Assembly: GCA_039602395.1 (NCBI GenBank) | Contig: JBCNJP010000006.1 | Coordinates: 49,689,502-49,753,501, forward strand | DNA length: 64,000 bases | Direction of reading: 5' to 3' | From: Deinandra increscens subsp. villosa | Taxonomy: Eukaryota; Streptophyta; Magnoliopsida; Asterales; Asteraceae | Shown here: positions 22,643 to 33,946 of the stretch, one piece after another | Layout: the number at the start of each line of letters is the position of its first letter | Numbering within the stretch: the first letter of the stretch is position 1 | The notes under the pieces: generated by a model | Told to the model about the DNA's origin: nothing | The model's input: only the letters and a program-made list of their open reading frames with translations | Database searches by the model: none | Made by a program: the position numbers and the translations under genes

Positions 22643-24281
22643 TGATGTGTTGCAAACACATCTCATTTCCGGGGTCTTTTCTTTATATAATTGAGTCAAT
22701 TTGAGTCGGTTTGCGTTTGTTTTAGTTGTTTCTAGTTAAGTTTGAGTCTTTGGGTCGTTTTTATTTGTTTTATATGTTTTGTAGGAGTTTAATGAAAGCC
22801 CGAGGCCACGAGAGAAAGTTGGAAAGAAGTTAACAAGAAAAGAAGGAGAAGGACTGAACAAGCAGTCCCAGGCGTATCGCCTGGGACATCATCTCTGTAA
22901 GCGATACGCGCGGAAAGAGAAGTCAACAGGAGCTTAAGTCGGTTTGACCGACTAAATTGTCGTGTATCGAGCAGTAGGCGTATCGCCTAGGAAGAACACA
23001 CCTCCAAGCGATACGCTTGGAGGTCTAAAACCCGCAAAAGAAGTAATTCGACTATAAAATCAGTTTTAGGGTTTCATTCGAGAGAACTCGACTGGCAGCC
23101 GTTTCTGGGCGACTTTGGGACGATTTTGAGAGCAGAGAAGGCTAGGAATCAAGGGGAATTCAACGGTGGATCAATTCTTCATCCCAAATCATTAATCGGT
23201 TCATCTATCTTCCTTCGATTCTTAGATTTTATCATGTTATGGTTTAAAGTTCTAATCTTTATTATGATTTCCGTACTTGACATGGTTATTGGCTAAACTT
23301 GTAGTGCCACCTAGACTCTTTATGATGATTTTGATCTTATGACGATTTCTATTTGGTTTTGACTAGTTGATTGATGTTTCACTTTTATTAAATTCCATTG
23401 ATTGCCATGGTTGATGCATGTGTGTGTTATGAGCATGTTATTGGTTGATTGTTAATGCTTACTTTACCCGCGAATGTCTTTCGGTTTAGGTAGATTAGCT
23501 AAAGTAGTTGACTTTAGGGTTAATTGCTATAATGTAGTTAGGGTTTCCTTGACTATTGCATTGATAACTGGTTGGTAATTTACTTGTAATGTGTTGCTTT
23601 TTCTGAGACTTAAAAGCTAAAGAATTGTCGGGTAGTTGGGTTGGTTAAAGTTCTAGGGTTGCATTGTCTCAAAAGGAAGTGTCCTAGGGTTTTGATTAGC
23701 TTGGTATTCCGTGTTGGTCATGGTAGTTATTGGTAGCTCTTGTTAGGTCTAAGGTGCCCGAGATTAGGTTCAGAGGTGGTTAGGTCTAATTGAGGTAGGA
23801 AGTACCCAAAAGGTGAACTCCTGTTCGAGCGTTAGAAGTGTAGCTAGGAAGGACTTAAAAGGTGAACTAGCCACCATCAGATTAGTCATAACCGATTGAA
23901 GTTGTCATTAGTGATTAGGATTCCGAGTCTAGGTGGTATCTCTCTCCGTTTCTGAAGGTTGTCTTTAGGCTTTCTGGTTCTCGTTTGTTGGTTGCGTTGT
24001 TAGTAATTTTAGTTAATCAAATCAATTCCCAAATCAAAAACCCAAAAATTCTCAGTATTTTCCATTTTCTAGGTCTAGGTTAGTTTTGTCTATAGAGTGT
24101 CTCTAGGGTTCGATATTCCCGGTCTTGCCTTAGCTTAGCTACAATCCGACAGGTACACTTACCTTAGGGTTCGGTTTAGTTTAGGTATTTTCGGTAAAAT
24201 TAGGTGTGTCTAGGTCTAGGTTTAGGTCTAGGTTTAGGTCTAGGTTTTTATAGTATTTTTAGAGTCATTCCGAGCACATCA
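22643..24281 (+). repeat. Solo LTR S inside element G
   Basis: 1639 bp with inverted ends TGATGTG...CACATCA and a perfect 5-bp target duplication AGAAC (22638-22642 and 24282-24286). No PBS, polypurine tract or coding region is inside, so it is a solo LTR left by LTR-LTR recombination. TTATATAA near 22682 could be a TATA box. Downstream, 22866-23023 holds five short hairpins. A GTCTAGG / GGTTTAGGTCTAGG tract lies near 24205-24245. The orientation is inferred from the TATA position only. Its parent family is unknown; the ends recall Athila/Tat LTRs. Confidence 0.88.
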
Positions 24282-24286
24282 AGAAC

Positions 24287-25588
24287 ACCACTAAGGTGAT
24301 GAAAGGATAGCAATTACAGAAAAAGGCACCTGAAGTGCAGGAGGACAGGGAGCTGGATGTCAAAGAAGTGCCTCTAGACCCTGGAAATCCTGAAATCAAG
24401 GTGTTCATGGGAACGAATATCCCGGTAATTGTTGAGCAGGAATTACTTCAGCTTCTCAAAGCCAGAACTTCAACTTTCGCCTGGAAGCATGAAGATATGA
24501 CAGGTATCCCTAAACATGTAATTACTCATAAACTTGGTCTAGATCCTTCTTTTAGGCCTATATAGCAAAAAAGGAGGAAGTTCGCTCCAGAGAAGAATAT
24601 AATCATCTAGGAGGAAGTTGACAAGCTTCTCAAAACCAAGATGATTAGAGAAGTCAAATATCCTAGGTGGCTAGCAAATGTGGTGGTGGTCCAGAAGAAA
24701 AATGGAAAGTGGAGACTTTAAGTTGATTACACAGACTTGAATAAGGCCTGTCCTAAGGATCCTTTTCCACTTCCCCACATTGATGCTATGGTGGATGCTA
24801 CGGCTGGTCACAAGATGCTCACCTTTATGGATGCCTCAGCAAGATTCCAACAAATCCAGATGGAACCATGCGATCAGGAGCATACAACATTTATGACTCT
24901 AACAAGTATATATTGTTACACTGCTATGCCCTTTGGTTTAAGGAATGCAGGTGCCACCTACCAGAGGCTCGTCAATATGATGTTCAAAGAGCAACTGGGG
25001 GACACGATGGAAGTCTACATAGATGACATGGTGGTGAAATCCAAGAAAGCTGAAGATCACATCATGGATCTCCAAACTGCCTTCGATATCCTTGATCAGT
25101 ACAACATGAAGCTCAATCCCTCCAAATGCCACTTTGGAGTGCGAGCTGGAAAATTCTTAGGATACATGGTTACCGAAAGAGGGATCGAAGCAAGCCCAGA
25201 GCAGATCAAAGCAATCTTAAATTTGAAGTCCCCATCAAATGTAAAAGAAGTACAAAGGTTGATAGGAAGAATCGCAGCACTCAACAGGTTCATTTCAAGA
25301 TCCTCAGAAAAAAGTAAGGATTTCTACGATATCCAGAGGAAAAATAAGAAATTCGAGTGGAATGAGAAGCATAAAGAAGCCCTGAAGTGCCTGAAAGACT
25401 ACCTGTCAACAGTCCCGTTGCTAATGAAACCAGAAGATGGAGAGCAACTATATTTATATCTCGCTGTTTTCGGAAGCTCAATCAGTGCAGTCCTGGTAAA
25501 AGAGCATCAAGGTCAGCAACATCCGGTATATTATGTAAGTAAAACTCTGCTAGACGCAGAATCCAGGTATTCTCACCTTGAAAAATGA
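24287..25588 (+). pseudogene. pol: Reverse transcriptase of element G
   Basis: Ty3-type RT with the palm motif VYIDDMVV (about 25012-25035), the AMPFGLRNAGATYQR block (near 24925-24965) and the NKACPKDPFPLPHID block (about 24740-24785), continuing into the connection/RNase H start. In-frame stops: TAG 24308, TAG 24563, TAG 24608 and TAA 24719, then a stop after 25588. The frame from 24737 is otherwise open. Most stops stand in otherwise conserved blocks, so they are late point mutations. Confidence 0.88.
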
Positions 25589-26300
25589 ATTCTAGATCTT
25601 ATAATGGCTTCCACTAAACTTAGACATTATTTTGAAACTCACGCTATAATTGTAAAATCTAACTATCCTATCAAGGCAGTTCTCAGGAAGCCGGAAATGT
25701 CAGGAAGGATGGCTAAGTGGGCAGTCAAGCTGAGTGCCTATGGCATCAAATATGAACCAAGAACAGCAATCAAGTCCCAAGCATTAGCTGACTTTGTGGC
25801 GGATTTCAGCAGTGACATTGAACCAGAAGTTCAGAAAGAAGTCCAGCAGCTTGAGAAGCTCAAGGAAGACTGGATCCTATATATTGACGGCTCCTCAAAT
25901 TTCAGAGGAACAGGACTGAGAATCCTGCTAAAATCGCCACAGGGGGACATAATACCTCTATCCATATCCTGTGAATTCCAGGCTACCAACAATGAAGCTG
26001 AATATGAAGCTTTGATTGCTGGATTACAGCTGGCTAGGGATATGGGAATTATGTCCATACAATTGTTTGTTGATTCTCTCTTATTGACTAACCAATTTAA
26101 TGGCTCTTATGCAGTGAGAGGAGAAAATCTGATCAAATATCTTGAAATTGTTAAAAAATTGTCTCTATTTTTCGAAAAGTTTAACATTTCGCAGGTACCA
26201 AGAGAAGATAATGCAGAAGCCAATGCCTTAGCAAACTTGGCTTCATCGCTCAGGATCCCTGAGGATGTCCAAATTCCAATAACTCATGTCCTGACGACAG
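25589..26300 (+). pseudogene. pol: Dual RNase H region of element G
   Basis: The end of the retroviral-type RNase H (HYFETHAI block near 25625) is followed by a second RNase H of the archaeal/plant type: DGSSNFRGTG near 25887 (first catalytic Asp), NNEAEYEALIAGL near 25990 (catalytic Glu) and VDSLLLTNQ near 26070 (Asp), then ANALANLASS (about 26220). The acquired second RNase H is diagnostic of Tat elements. Catalytic positions look present. The frame 25604-27613 is open, although a stop just before 25604 separates it from RT. Confidence 0.85.
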
Positions 26301-27613
26301 CGATAGCTCTACAGGAAGCTCAGGCTATTGACAATAATGCAGGCGCAGATGTTGAGAATCCTGAAGATGTTCAGGAATCCTGGACTTACCCGATCAGGAA
26401 GTATCTCAAAGATGGGGAGATTCCCAAGGGCGAAAACCCCAGAGCTTTTCGCACAAAGGTAGTAACCTATACTATTATTAACTATATCCTATATAGAAGA
26501 TCTCTTGCAGGTGTCTACTTAAGATGCCTAGAGAAGTCAGAAGCTCTTGAGGCGCTTGAAGACATCCACAGTGGAGATTGTGGGAACCATAAAGGGGGCA
26601 GGGCACTGTTCTCTAAAGTTCTCAGATTCGGGTATTATTGGCCAACTATGAAGAAGGATGCCGCAAGCTTCCCTCAGAAATGTGATGCTTGTCAAAGGCA
26701 TGGCAATATCCTCCACCAACCTGCTGAGCATCTGCATCCTATAGTATCCCCATGGCCATTCATGAAGTGGGGCATGGATATTGTGAGCAAGCTGCCAAAG
26801 GCTCCTGAAGGAAAGGTGTTTATGCTTGCCATGACGGATTACTTCTCCAAGTGGATTGAAACAGAAGCCTATGTTCAAGTGAGAGAAAAAGAAGTGATAT
26901 CCTTCATCAAAAGGAACATCCTCACCAGATTTGGGATTCCGGCAGAAATCATATGCGACAATGGCTCCCAGTTTATAGGCAAAAGAACTACAAGCTTTTG
27001 TGAAAGCTGGTGCATCAAGATGATCACTTCAACACCTGTCCACCCTCAGGCTAATGGGCAGGCAGAATCCAGCAATAAGATCATCATCAAAAACCTCAAG
27101 AAGAAGTTGGGCTCCAAGAAAGGGAAATGGGCTGAAGAGTTGCCATTTGTCCTTTGGGCAGACAGAACCACGCCTAAGAATGCTACTGGCCAAACACCAT
27201 TCTCATTAGTGTTTGGGGCAGAAGCTGTGATCCCTACAGAGATGGTACTCCCAACAGCCAGAGTCGACTGCCAGAATCCTGAAACCAACAGCCAGAATCT
27301 GCTTCAGAATCTCGAAACAGTTGAGGAGCTCAGAGATATGGCCAGAATCCGGATGGCATCTTATCAACAACGGATAGCAAGATCCTACAACAAGAACACC
27401 AGGCTAAGAAGATTTCAAGCAGGCGACTTGGTCTTGAGGAAGGCTTTTCAAAATACTACCAATCCTGCTGATGGGAAGTTAGCACCCAAGTGGGAAGGCC
27501 CCTACCTTATAGATTCTGAAGAAGGAAAGGGGGCATACCGTTTGGTAAATATGGAAGGAGAACCTCTGCCAAGAGCTTGGAATGCCGTCCACCTTAAAGC
27601 GTATTTTATGTGA
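26301..27613 (+). pseudogene. pol: Integrase of element G
   Basis: Inserts the element DNA in the genome. An HHCC zinc domain (about 26570-26700, ending CDACQRHG) is followed by a DDE core with GMDIVSKLP (first Asp near 26775), a CDNGSQF block (about 26955) and HPQANGQAESSNK (Glu near 27065), then a C-terminal basic domain with GDLVLRKAF and a GPY-like segment (KWEGPY near 27490). It shares one open frame with the second RNase H and ends at the TGA after 27610. The domain appears complete, but upstream stops leave it without an intact polyprotein. Confidence 0.87.
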
Positions 27614-28992
27614 GAATCCCATTGAGAATCTCAGGCAGAATCCCAAGGATCCTCACTGTCTAAATATTGCAAGGTACGTATACTAATCCTATTTCAATTT
27701 ATTCTTATTATTCTTATGACACATTACTGACTTAAGCATCGGAGTGGTGTTAGCTATGCTAACACCCACCCCTCACCAAGTATTGAGTGTTTTGTAGATT
27801 TTGAGAATCCTAGAGTATTTTGGGTATATCCCCAGTTTGAGGCTGATCACCTCTCCTCCGTTTAAGGTATCCTGCACACCTCCTAAGGTTTGAGAGGATG
27901 TCACCTCTCCTAAGTTTGGATAATCGCCAGTAGCGCACGACCCTCCCCAGGAGCGCACGTTGTCCACCAGTATGCTCGAGGTGGCCGAACCAGTCCACTC
28001 CAGGGGTGGCTGATAATCTTGTCACTGGAGGCTGCTGGGAGGATTCTCAAGGTTTATAACACTGACGTGTTATCTAAGGTTTTGGCATTTTCATGTCACA
28101 TACGTATGGGCTTGTCCCCAGAATTGGCTTAGTCCCAAGTTTATCAGGCTTGTCCCCAGAATTAGCTTAGTCCCAAGTTTATCGGGCTTGTCCCCCAGAA
28201 TTGGCTTAGTCCCAAGTTTATCGGGCTTGTCCCCAGAATTGGCTTAGTCCCAAGTTTATCGGGCTTGTCCCCAGAATTGGCTTAGTCCTAAGCATCCCGG
28301 GCTTGTCCCCAGTTTAACTCAATTTCGAAACTACTATGATTTTGCCACAGGTATCCTCAAGGATGTTGAAAGGGGATTCCAGAATCTATCTAAATGCGCC
28401 TAAGGTAAAACCTACTTAAGGGACTATTCAGGTAATGTACTTTCAAATTATTACATTTTATCATGCTGACTTATGTCATGGTTTGTCAACTTACATACTT
28501 AACTTCAAAATGTTTTTACTACCTTAAAATTCCTAAGGAACCTGATGGGGTTCTCACTTAAATATTTCAAAAAATTTCATGAACAAAATGAAAAAACAAG
28601 GGGCAAACACACCATGATAAAGAAAGTCGGATACTAGTATTAACCATGCAGGAAATTCAAAAGGGGTAACTCCAGTTTCTCAGCACCCCCAAGCTCCTCC
28701 AGAGTTCCTTTCTAGGTAGCTGCGTTCAAGCCTTAGTAGTGAAGCCTTCAACATCTGCTTCATTGGCCTTGATCGCGGAAGAAAATCGAAAGAAAAGGGA
28801 GGGAGCTGACCTGGAGAAAAAGAGAAATCGAGAAGGTTCCAATGGTAATCCAGGGTTATTTATGGAGAAGTCTCATGAGAAGTTGTGTCGCTATCAAATC
28901 AGGAGCTAACGAGTCACCTCCGTAATTATTTCAAGAGTTTGAATTTTCACAGCCGTCTTCATGGTCGGCAACTGTCAAAATTCAGGGGCAAT
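27614..28992 (+). other. 3' untranslated region of element G
   Basis: About 1.4 kb without a gene. It contains the 38-bp tandem array at 28108-28315 and alternating CACCTCTCC / AAGGTTTG phrases (27850-27920). A polypurine tract (AAATTCAGGGGCAAT) ends at the 3' LTR at 28993. Confidence 0.6.
28108..28315 (+). repeat. 38-bp tandem repeat in 3' UTR of element G
   Basis: Five units of about 38 bp and a partial sixth. Each unit is GGGCTTGTCCCCAGAATT followed by GGCTTAGTCCCAAGTTTATC. Unit 3 has one extra C; units 2 and 5 carry point changes. Tandem repeats in the 3' UTR are documented for Tat/Ogre elements and can seed satellites. Confidence 0.9.
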
Positions 28993-29857
28993 TGTTTGGG
29001 CTGATATTTCGGGATCCTCGGCAGAAGCTCAAGTGGTCCAGTATCCTCAGACGGGTTGAGAATACTGATAGGTTCGGGCATCCTGAATTACAGTTATTGA
29101 CTAACCGCTATGTTGTTCCTCGTATTTATTTGCTTGCAGGTAAAGAAAACGTATAAAACAAGCCTAAAGACTCCGACAAATACTATAGAACGTGGACTAA
29201 GTGGTCCACAACGTTCATATTGACTCAGTGGGGAGAATCCCTAAAATATAGGACAGTTGGTTATTTTATTTCAGGATCCTTGCCGGAAGCTCAAGTGGTT
29301 CAGTATCCTGACAGGTTCGGTATCCTGAAATGCAGTTATTGACTAACCGTTTCAATTGTCCACGTGTCCTAATTAATTGCAGGCTTAAAGGGACGTGTAA
29401 ATGAAGGCTAAAGACCAGGTCAAGCATTAAGGAACATGCCATAACTGACTCCTAACGTTCACAAAGACTTGGTGGAAGAATCCCTTATTTTTAGCACTTT
29501 TAGTTATTGTACCTTGACTATTTAAATCAGCATTGTGATCGATATAAGGACACACACGAGCTCTCATACTCACAGTAGCAGTTAGAAACAATCTCTGTAA
29601 CACCTAGACGATCGATCATACTTTCTCAACCTTGTAATCAATCTTTTTCGTGCAATAATATTGTGAGGAAGCAGGCTCTTCAGGCCGGCTCCCGAGGTTT
29701 GTTTGCTAGGATTCCTAGAGGCAACTCGAAGGATCTTGGATTTTTTCCTCGTTACATCCTTGTGTTCAACTTTACATTTCAAGCATATTGATAAGCACAC
29801 TACCTCAGATTCTAAGTTTGGAATACGAGATTCCTTTGTGAATTTTTGACCAAAACA
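28993..29857 (+). repeat. 3' LTR of element G
   Basis: 865 bp, TGTTTGGGC to CCAAAACA, aligned end to end with the 5' LTR. Differences cluster near the right end (29670-29760). Confidence 0.93.
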
Positions 29858-30574
29858 CCACCTGTGTATAGAATATTTTGGAACTTTTTCAGGTTGTGTG
29901 ATTAAACAAAAATGTTCTGACTTTGATTTGTTCGTTATGTTAAAAGTAGACACAACCTGGGGATAAGGAACAAATTCCTTGGGTTTAGACTCACGACCAG
30001 CCTTAGTATTAGGCACACGAATTTTAAAACCATTAACTACTTCATTAGAATTAGAAACATGCTTTGAAGACATAGACAACATCAACTGTTTTGACTTGGA
30101 CGCATTAAGTTTAGACACAGATGCTAGAACATCGTCCTTAGGTAAATCAGAAATTAAACTACTAGACTCATGACACTCTTTGACTCTTAGCATTCAACAT
30201 CCTTCCCAAAAACATCTTTGATCCTTACTTCATCTGCACATGAAACAAAAACGTCAGAAGAACTAACATTATCGTTTAATGATTCCTGGGATGGACCCGG
30301 TTCACAATTGAATGTCACCGTTTTATTCTGATTACCCAAACCATAGGTCATATGTTTCTCATTTTTTAACTCCTCTTCAGTCATGGGTTTATACCAACCA
30401 AAACACTATCTATGGGAGGTCCTGCTTCATGCATTTCTGATTCAGATCTATCTACCTGATCCTCCTCATAAATCATACCTATTATATCTCTAGACACAGG
30501 TTGGGGAACACCATTCTTATTTTTTTCAGATGAGCTAATTCCTATTCCTCCTTTATCCTTACCAAATCGAACAT
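29858..30574 (-). pseudogene. gag: Middle part of element F Gag
   Basis: Minus-strand frames 30384-30187 and 30193 down to 29858, Ser/Lys/Asn-rich linker between the two zinc knuckles of a SIRE-type Gag. A stop just after 30187 breaks the frame. The frame meets element G at 29858 and, skipping G and the target duplication, continues at 19163. It is lost upstream in the N gap. Confidence 0.72.
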
Positions 30575-31074
30575 NNNNNNNNNNNNNNNNNNNNNNNNNN
30601 NNNNNNNNNNNNNNNNNNNNNNNNNNNNNNNNNNNNNNNNNNNNNNNNNNNNNNNNNNNNNNNNNNNNNNNNNNNNNNNNNNNNNNNNNNNNNNNNNNNN
30701 NNNNNNNNNNNNNNNNNNNNNNNNNNNNNNNNNNNNNNNNNNNNNNNNNNNNNNNNNNNNNNNNNNNNNNNNNNNNNNNNNNNNNNNNNNNNNNNNNNNN
30801 NNNNNNNNNNNNNNNNNNNNNNNNNNNNNNNNNNNNNNNNNNNNNNNNNNNNNNNNNNNNNNNNNNNNNNNNNNNNNNNNNNNNNNNNNNNNNNNNNNNN
30901 NNNNNNNNNNNNNNNNNNNNNNNNNNNNNNNNNNNNNNNNNNNNNNNNNNNNNNNNNNNNNNNNNNNNNNNNNNNNNNNNNNNNNNNNNNNNNNNNNNNN
31001 NNNNNNNNNNNNNNNNNNNNNNNNNNNNNNNNNNNNNNNNNNNNNNNNNNNNNNNNNNNNNNNNNNNNNNNNNN
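30575..31074. other. Assembly gap of 500 N
   Basis: Exactly 500 N. A round number usually marks a gap of unknown size, so the true length of element F is uncertain here. It lies in the Gag linker. Confidence 0.97.
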
Positions 31075-32520
31075 CTATTCTTCCAAAGTTGTCTAAGGCC
31101 AGGAATTAAACGTGGACAAGTGGGATTAGTTCATACCTTTGTGTTGTCAACCTCAGCTGCAAATGCTTCCTTGTCTTCAACCGGGTTCTCTTCCTTATCT
31201 CCTGACTTCTCCTCAGTGACCACAAACACATGCTCCTCCTCATAATCATTCTCCATCTTAGCGATCATAGCACGAGATAGACTGAGTTCCTTTATCTGCG
31301 AAGCCCATTGATATTCCCCACAATCTTGCACAACCAAAGCCTTTGTCTCTGCCTTTCCCTTACCATCTCCAGCTTTCTTTTCTTCTAGTTTCTCCTTCTT
31401 TGGCTTGGTGCATTCCCTTGCAAAATGTCGTACTCATCACAGTTGAAGCATCTGAGCTTGCTCTTATCAAAACCCATCCTTATCTTATCCTGATCTTTCC
31501 ACACATTCTTCCCAGTTTTTGCCATAAACTTCTTGGCGCGGAAAACTGCCATTGCCATTTGCCAGGAATCATCAAGCATTTCCACATCTTCAGGATTAAT
31601 CTGGTTCAGTTCACCTGACAACATCTCGGTAGGTACCAATGTTCCAACCATAAGAGCATGATAACTATTCTTAAATCCCATTCCAAGAGCAAAGTTGGGA
31701 TCATTTGTAGCATTTGCCTCATCAGGGTTGACCGTTCCACTAGAATTAACGTGGGATCGAGCCACGAATGCAGTTGACTTTATGTTTGAACTCGAATTAC
31801 TTGCAGACGAATTTCCAGCCTGATTAAATTTTCCTGCCATACTAAGTGAACTTAGATGATTCAGCTCTCTCTGTTTATCATCAATCAGTTTTGACTTCAA
31901 TTTGTTAATTAGCTCATCAACAGATAACTCATCTAGCTTGTTGTTGTCTTTGATTATTGAAATGTTGATATTCTAGGACTTGGGCAAACTGTTCAAGAGT
32001 TTCAGATTTTTATCCTCCAGTTCGGGTTCAACGTCGTAGCATGACATTTCATCAATTAAGGACACAAATCTTTGAACTAGAGCTTCAAAGGACTCTCCTT
32101 GAATGTGATTGAACAAATTGAACTTCTGCTTCAGCATCTGTTTGCGGCTTGCCTTGATATCGGGATTTCCTTCATATGCCACCACCAGAGCATCCCAGAG
32201 TTTCTTTGCAGTCTTGTATTTTTTAAACCCTTGAGCAATCTCAGGAGTCAATGCCATTGTCATGATAACATATGCTCTCTCGTCCTTGTTACATTTTTCC
32301 CAATCATCATCCGTGTATTCTACTTCAGTTTTTACCACCCCAACTTTTCATGCTTCACTGTGAGTAGGAATGAATGGCCCACTAACAAGTGATCTCCAAA
32401 GTCTCAAGTCAACACTTTTCAAATGATTTTGAAATCTGTATCTCCATTCAAGAAAGTTGTCAGCAGATGTGAGTCTGGGAGGACGGGTGGTCGATCAAAT
32501 CTCAAAGTCCAGCTTTTGAT
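31075..32520 (-). pseudogene. gag: N-terminal Gag of element F with first zinc knuckle
   Basis: Gag N-terminal block, with a conserved FLEWRYRFQNHLKS segment near 32457-32415, is followed by TGA at about 32347-32349, then the UBN2-type core (32338-31973) with AKKLWDAL and a stop near 31973. Frame 31900-31385 is Ser/Asn-rich and begins the first knuckle (LRCFNC, about 31455), where a frameshift destroys the rest. An acidic Lys/Glu tail (31337-31131) runs to the gap. The start codon is not clear because a one-base shift occurs near 32475. Layout matches the Gag of element A. Confidence 0.8.
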
Positions 32521-32579
32521 ACATACAAGGTTCAAAGTCCATGATGATAGCTTAGGAAACTTAAAAAAATCTAAAAAAG

Positions 32580-32912
32580 AGTTTCCGATCGTAATAATAG
32601 TTTATGATTTTGACAGCTTAGCCGATCGAGAACACGATTCTGATCGTAATCTCAGTCGTGAACAACTCCGGGTCGTAAACAAGGTCGTGAACCCAGTTCT
32701 GATCGTAATCTCAGTCATGAACACCTCCGGGTCGTAAACAAGATCGTGAACACCCAAAGTCTCGAACTTGAAATCGTAAACCCCGATTACGCGATCGTAA
32801 ACCTTCAAAAATCGCAGCTTGAAGTCGTAAACACCAATAGCCAGCTCGTAAACACAAAGCCGATGAAGAATAGCGATCGTAAACACTTGAAGATGTCGTA
32901 AACACTAAGAAC
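32580..32912 (-). repeat. TCGTAAAC motif array in element F leader
   Basis: About eight exact TCGTAAAC copies and six near copies (TCGTGAAC, TCGTAATC) at 10-40 bp spacing, in the untranslated leader between PBS and gag. It is the same motif as at 10074-10733 in the same element, mostly in one orientation here (GTTTACGA on the element strand). Confidence 0.8.
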
Positions 32913-32991
32913 AGCCTAGAAAATTAAGCAAACTTCCACTTTTTCCAGCCAAACATTTAATATCGTGGAACCTCGAATCAGATGATTCTTA

Positions 32992-33003
32992 GCTCTGATA
33001 CCA
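32992..33003 (-). promoter_or_regulatory. Primer binding site of element F
   Basis: The minus strand reads TGGTATCAGAGC, complementary to the 3' end of initiator tRNA-Met, two bases inside the 5' LTR. Standard for copia elements. Confidence 0.92.
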
Positions 33004-33005
33004 AT

Positions 33006-33401
33006 TGTTGGTCCCGAAACAACAATCGCTCACGATATCTTTATCACAAACAAGTGTGGAAACCTTGTTTGTGAATGATTCGACTACAAGATGATGAAAT
33101 AGACTTGATATGAGATGAAAACAAATCATAACAATCAAATCTTGAATGAAAACCAATCAATCTTCCATTAACATGTGTTCACGATCGGGAATACAAAGAA
33201 GAACAAGAAAATCGTAAATGGAAAAGCTCCCTACAATCATAAACTAATGGGTATTTATACTACCCTTAAAATTAACCTAGCTAGGATCATAAACCCATTA
33301 AGGAAACCGGCCCAAGAAGCCCAAAACCGTAATCACACCAAGCCCAAACAAATGCAAGCCCACATGTCTAATCTTCACGCCTCACAATGTATAGCCCAAC
33401 A
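33006..33401 (-). repeat. 5' LTR of element F with TATA box
   Basis: 396 bp, pair of 6886-7280. The minus-strand TATAAATA at 33252-33259 would drive the element transcript. TSD TTATG follows at 33402-33406. Confidence 0.93.
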
Positions 33402-33406
33402 TTATG

Positions 33407-33946
33407 ACAAGACCACTTTTAGTCTTGACCAGGATGACATATTTTAAAACATCCCCAATACAGGATTCCATAACTATACATAGCCTTAGGTTGTCGCCTT
33501 TTTCCTTCTCCAGTCCGTCTAAAGTCTCCTAAAGTGTCGAATGAATCCCCCTAAATTGATGACCCTCCTTTTTTTTCTTTCACTTTCGGTCATTAGCAGC
33601 CCATATGATTGACCCATAACCATTATAGTGAGCAGCCCATGTTGCTTTTGTTTTTTTTTCTTTCACTTTCAGTCATTAGTAGCCCATATGATTGACCCAT
33701 AACCATTATAGTGAGCAGCCCATGTTGCATTCAAATTTCTAGTTGAGCCAAATCTCTACGTATGATTAGTTGAACTTAATCCCATGTGTAGCTTTTTTAG
33801 TTTTTGTTTTTGTTTTGTGTATAGAACTAGAACTGGATGACACATGCTACATTTTTTTTTCTTTTTAAACTCTAAATTACTTCAACAAAGTGGTAAGCAT
33901 GCTAAAAATTTTGAGGCTTTGACCCATTGGACAATAACATTAACAA
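33407..33946. repeat. Intergenic DNA with an 80-bp tandem duplication
   Basis: Two units, about 33569-33645 and 33651-33728, share TTTCTTTCACTTTC, CATATGATTGACCCATAACC and AGCAGCCCATGTTGC. Only two substitutions and poly-T length differ. No gene seen in the rest. Confidence 0.8.

Larger units (their letters stand above)
19164..29857 (+). mobile_element. Element G: Tat-type Ty3-gypsy inserted in F gag
   Basis: Bounded by TG...CA LTRs (19164-20027 and 28993-29857). Target duplication is CCATC (19159-19163) against CCACC (29858-29862), one mismatch. Order: LTR, PBS, gag-protease, RT, RNase H, second (archaeal-type) RNase H, integrase, then a long 3' untranslated region with tandem repeats, polypurine tract and LTR. 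The double RNase H and the repeat-bearing 3' UTR are hallmarks of the Tat lineage. It runs opposite to its host F. Several nonsense codons and the solo LTR S disable it. Confidence 0.93.
6886..33401 (-). mobile_element. Element F: full-length SIRE-type Ty1-copia, nested
   Basis: Both LTRs, the PBS, the polypurine tract and a perfect 5-bp target duplication (TTATG at 6881-6885 and 33402-33406) define the element. On the minus strand the order is 5' LTR, PBS, leader, gag, protease, integrase, RT, RNase H, a second protease-to-RNase H block, a long untranslated stretch, an accessory ORF, polypurine tract and 3' LTR. Within the 26.5 kb sit element G (10.7 kb, in gag) and the extra 3.2-kb pol copy, which leaves roughly 12.6 kb for the ancestor, including the gap. 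That size and the 3' accessory ORF fit the SIRE/Maximus lineage. Many stops and frameshifts make it inactive. Confidence 0.92.

Noticed and set aside
28108..28315. CRISPR-like array
   Set aside because: Repeats are directly adjacent without unique spacers and sit in a plant retrotransposon 3' UTR.
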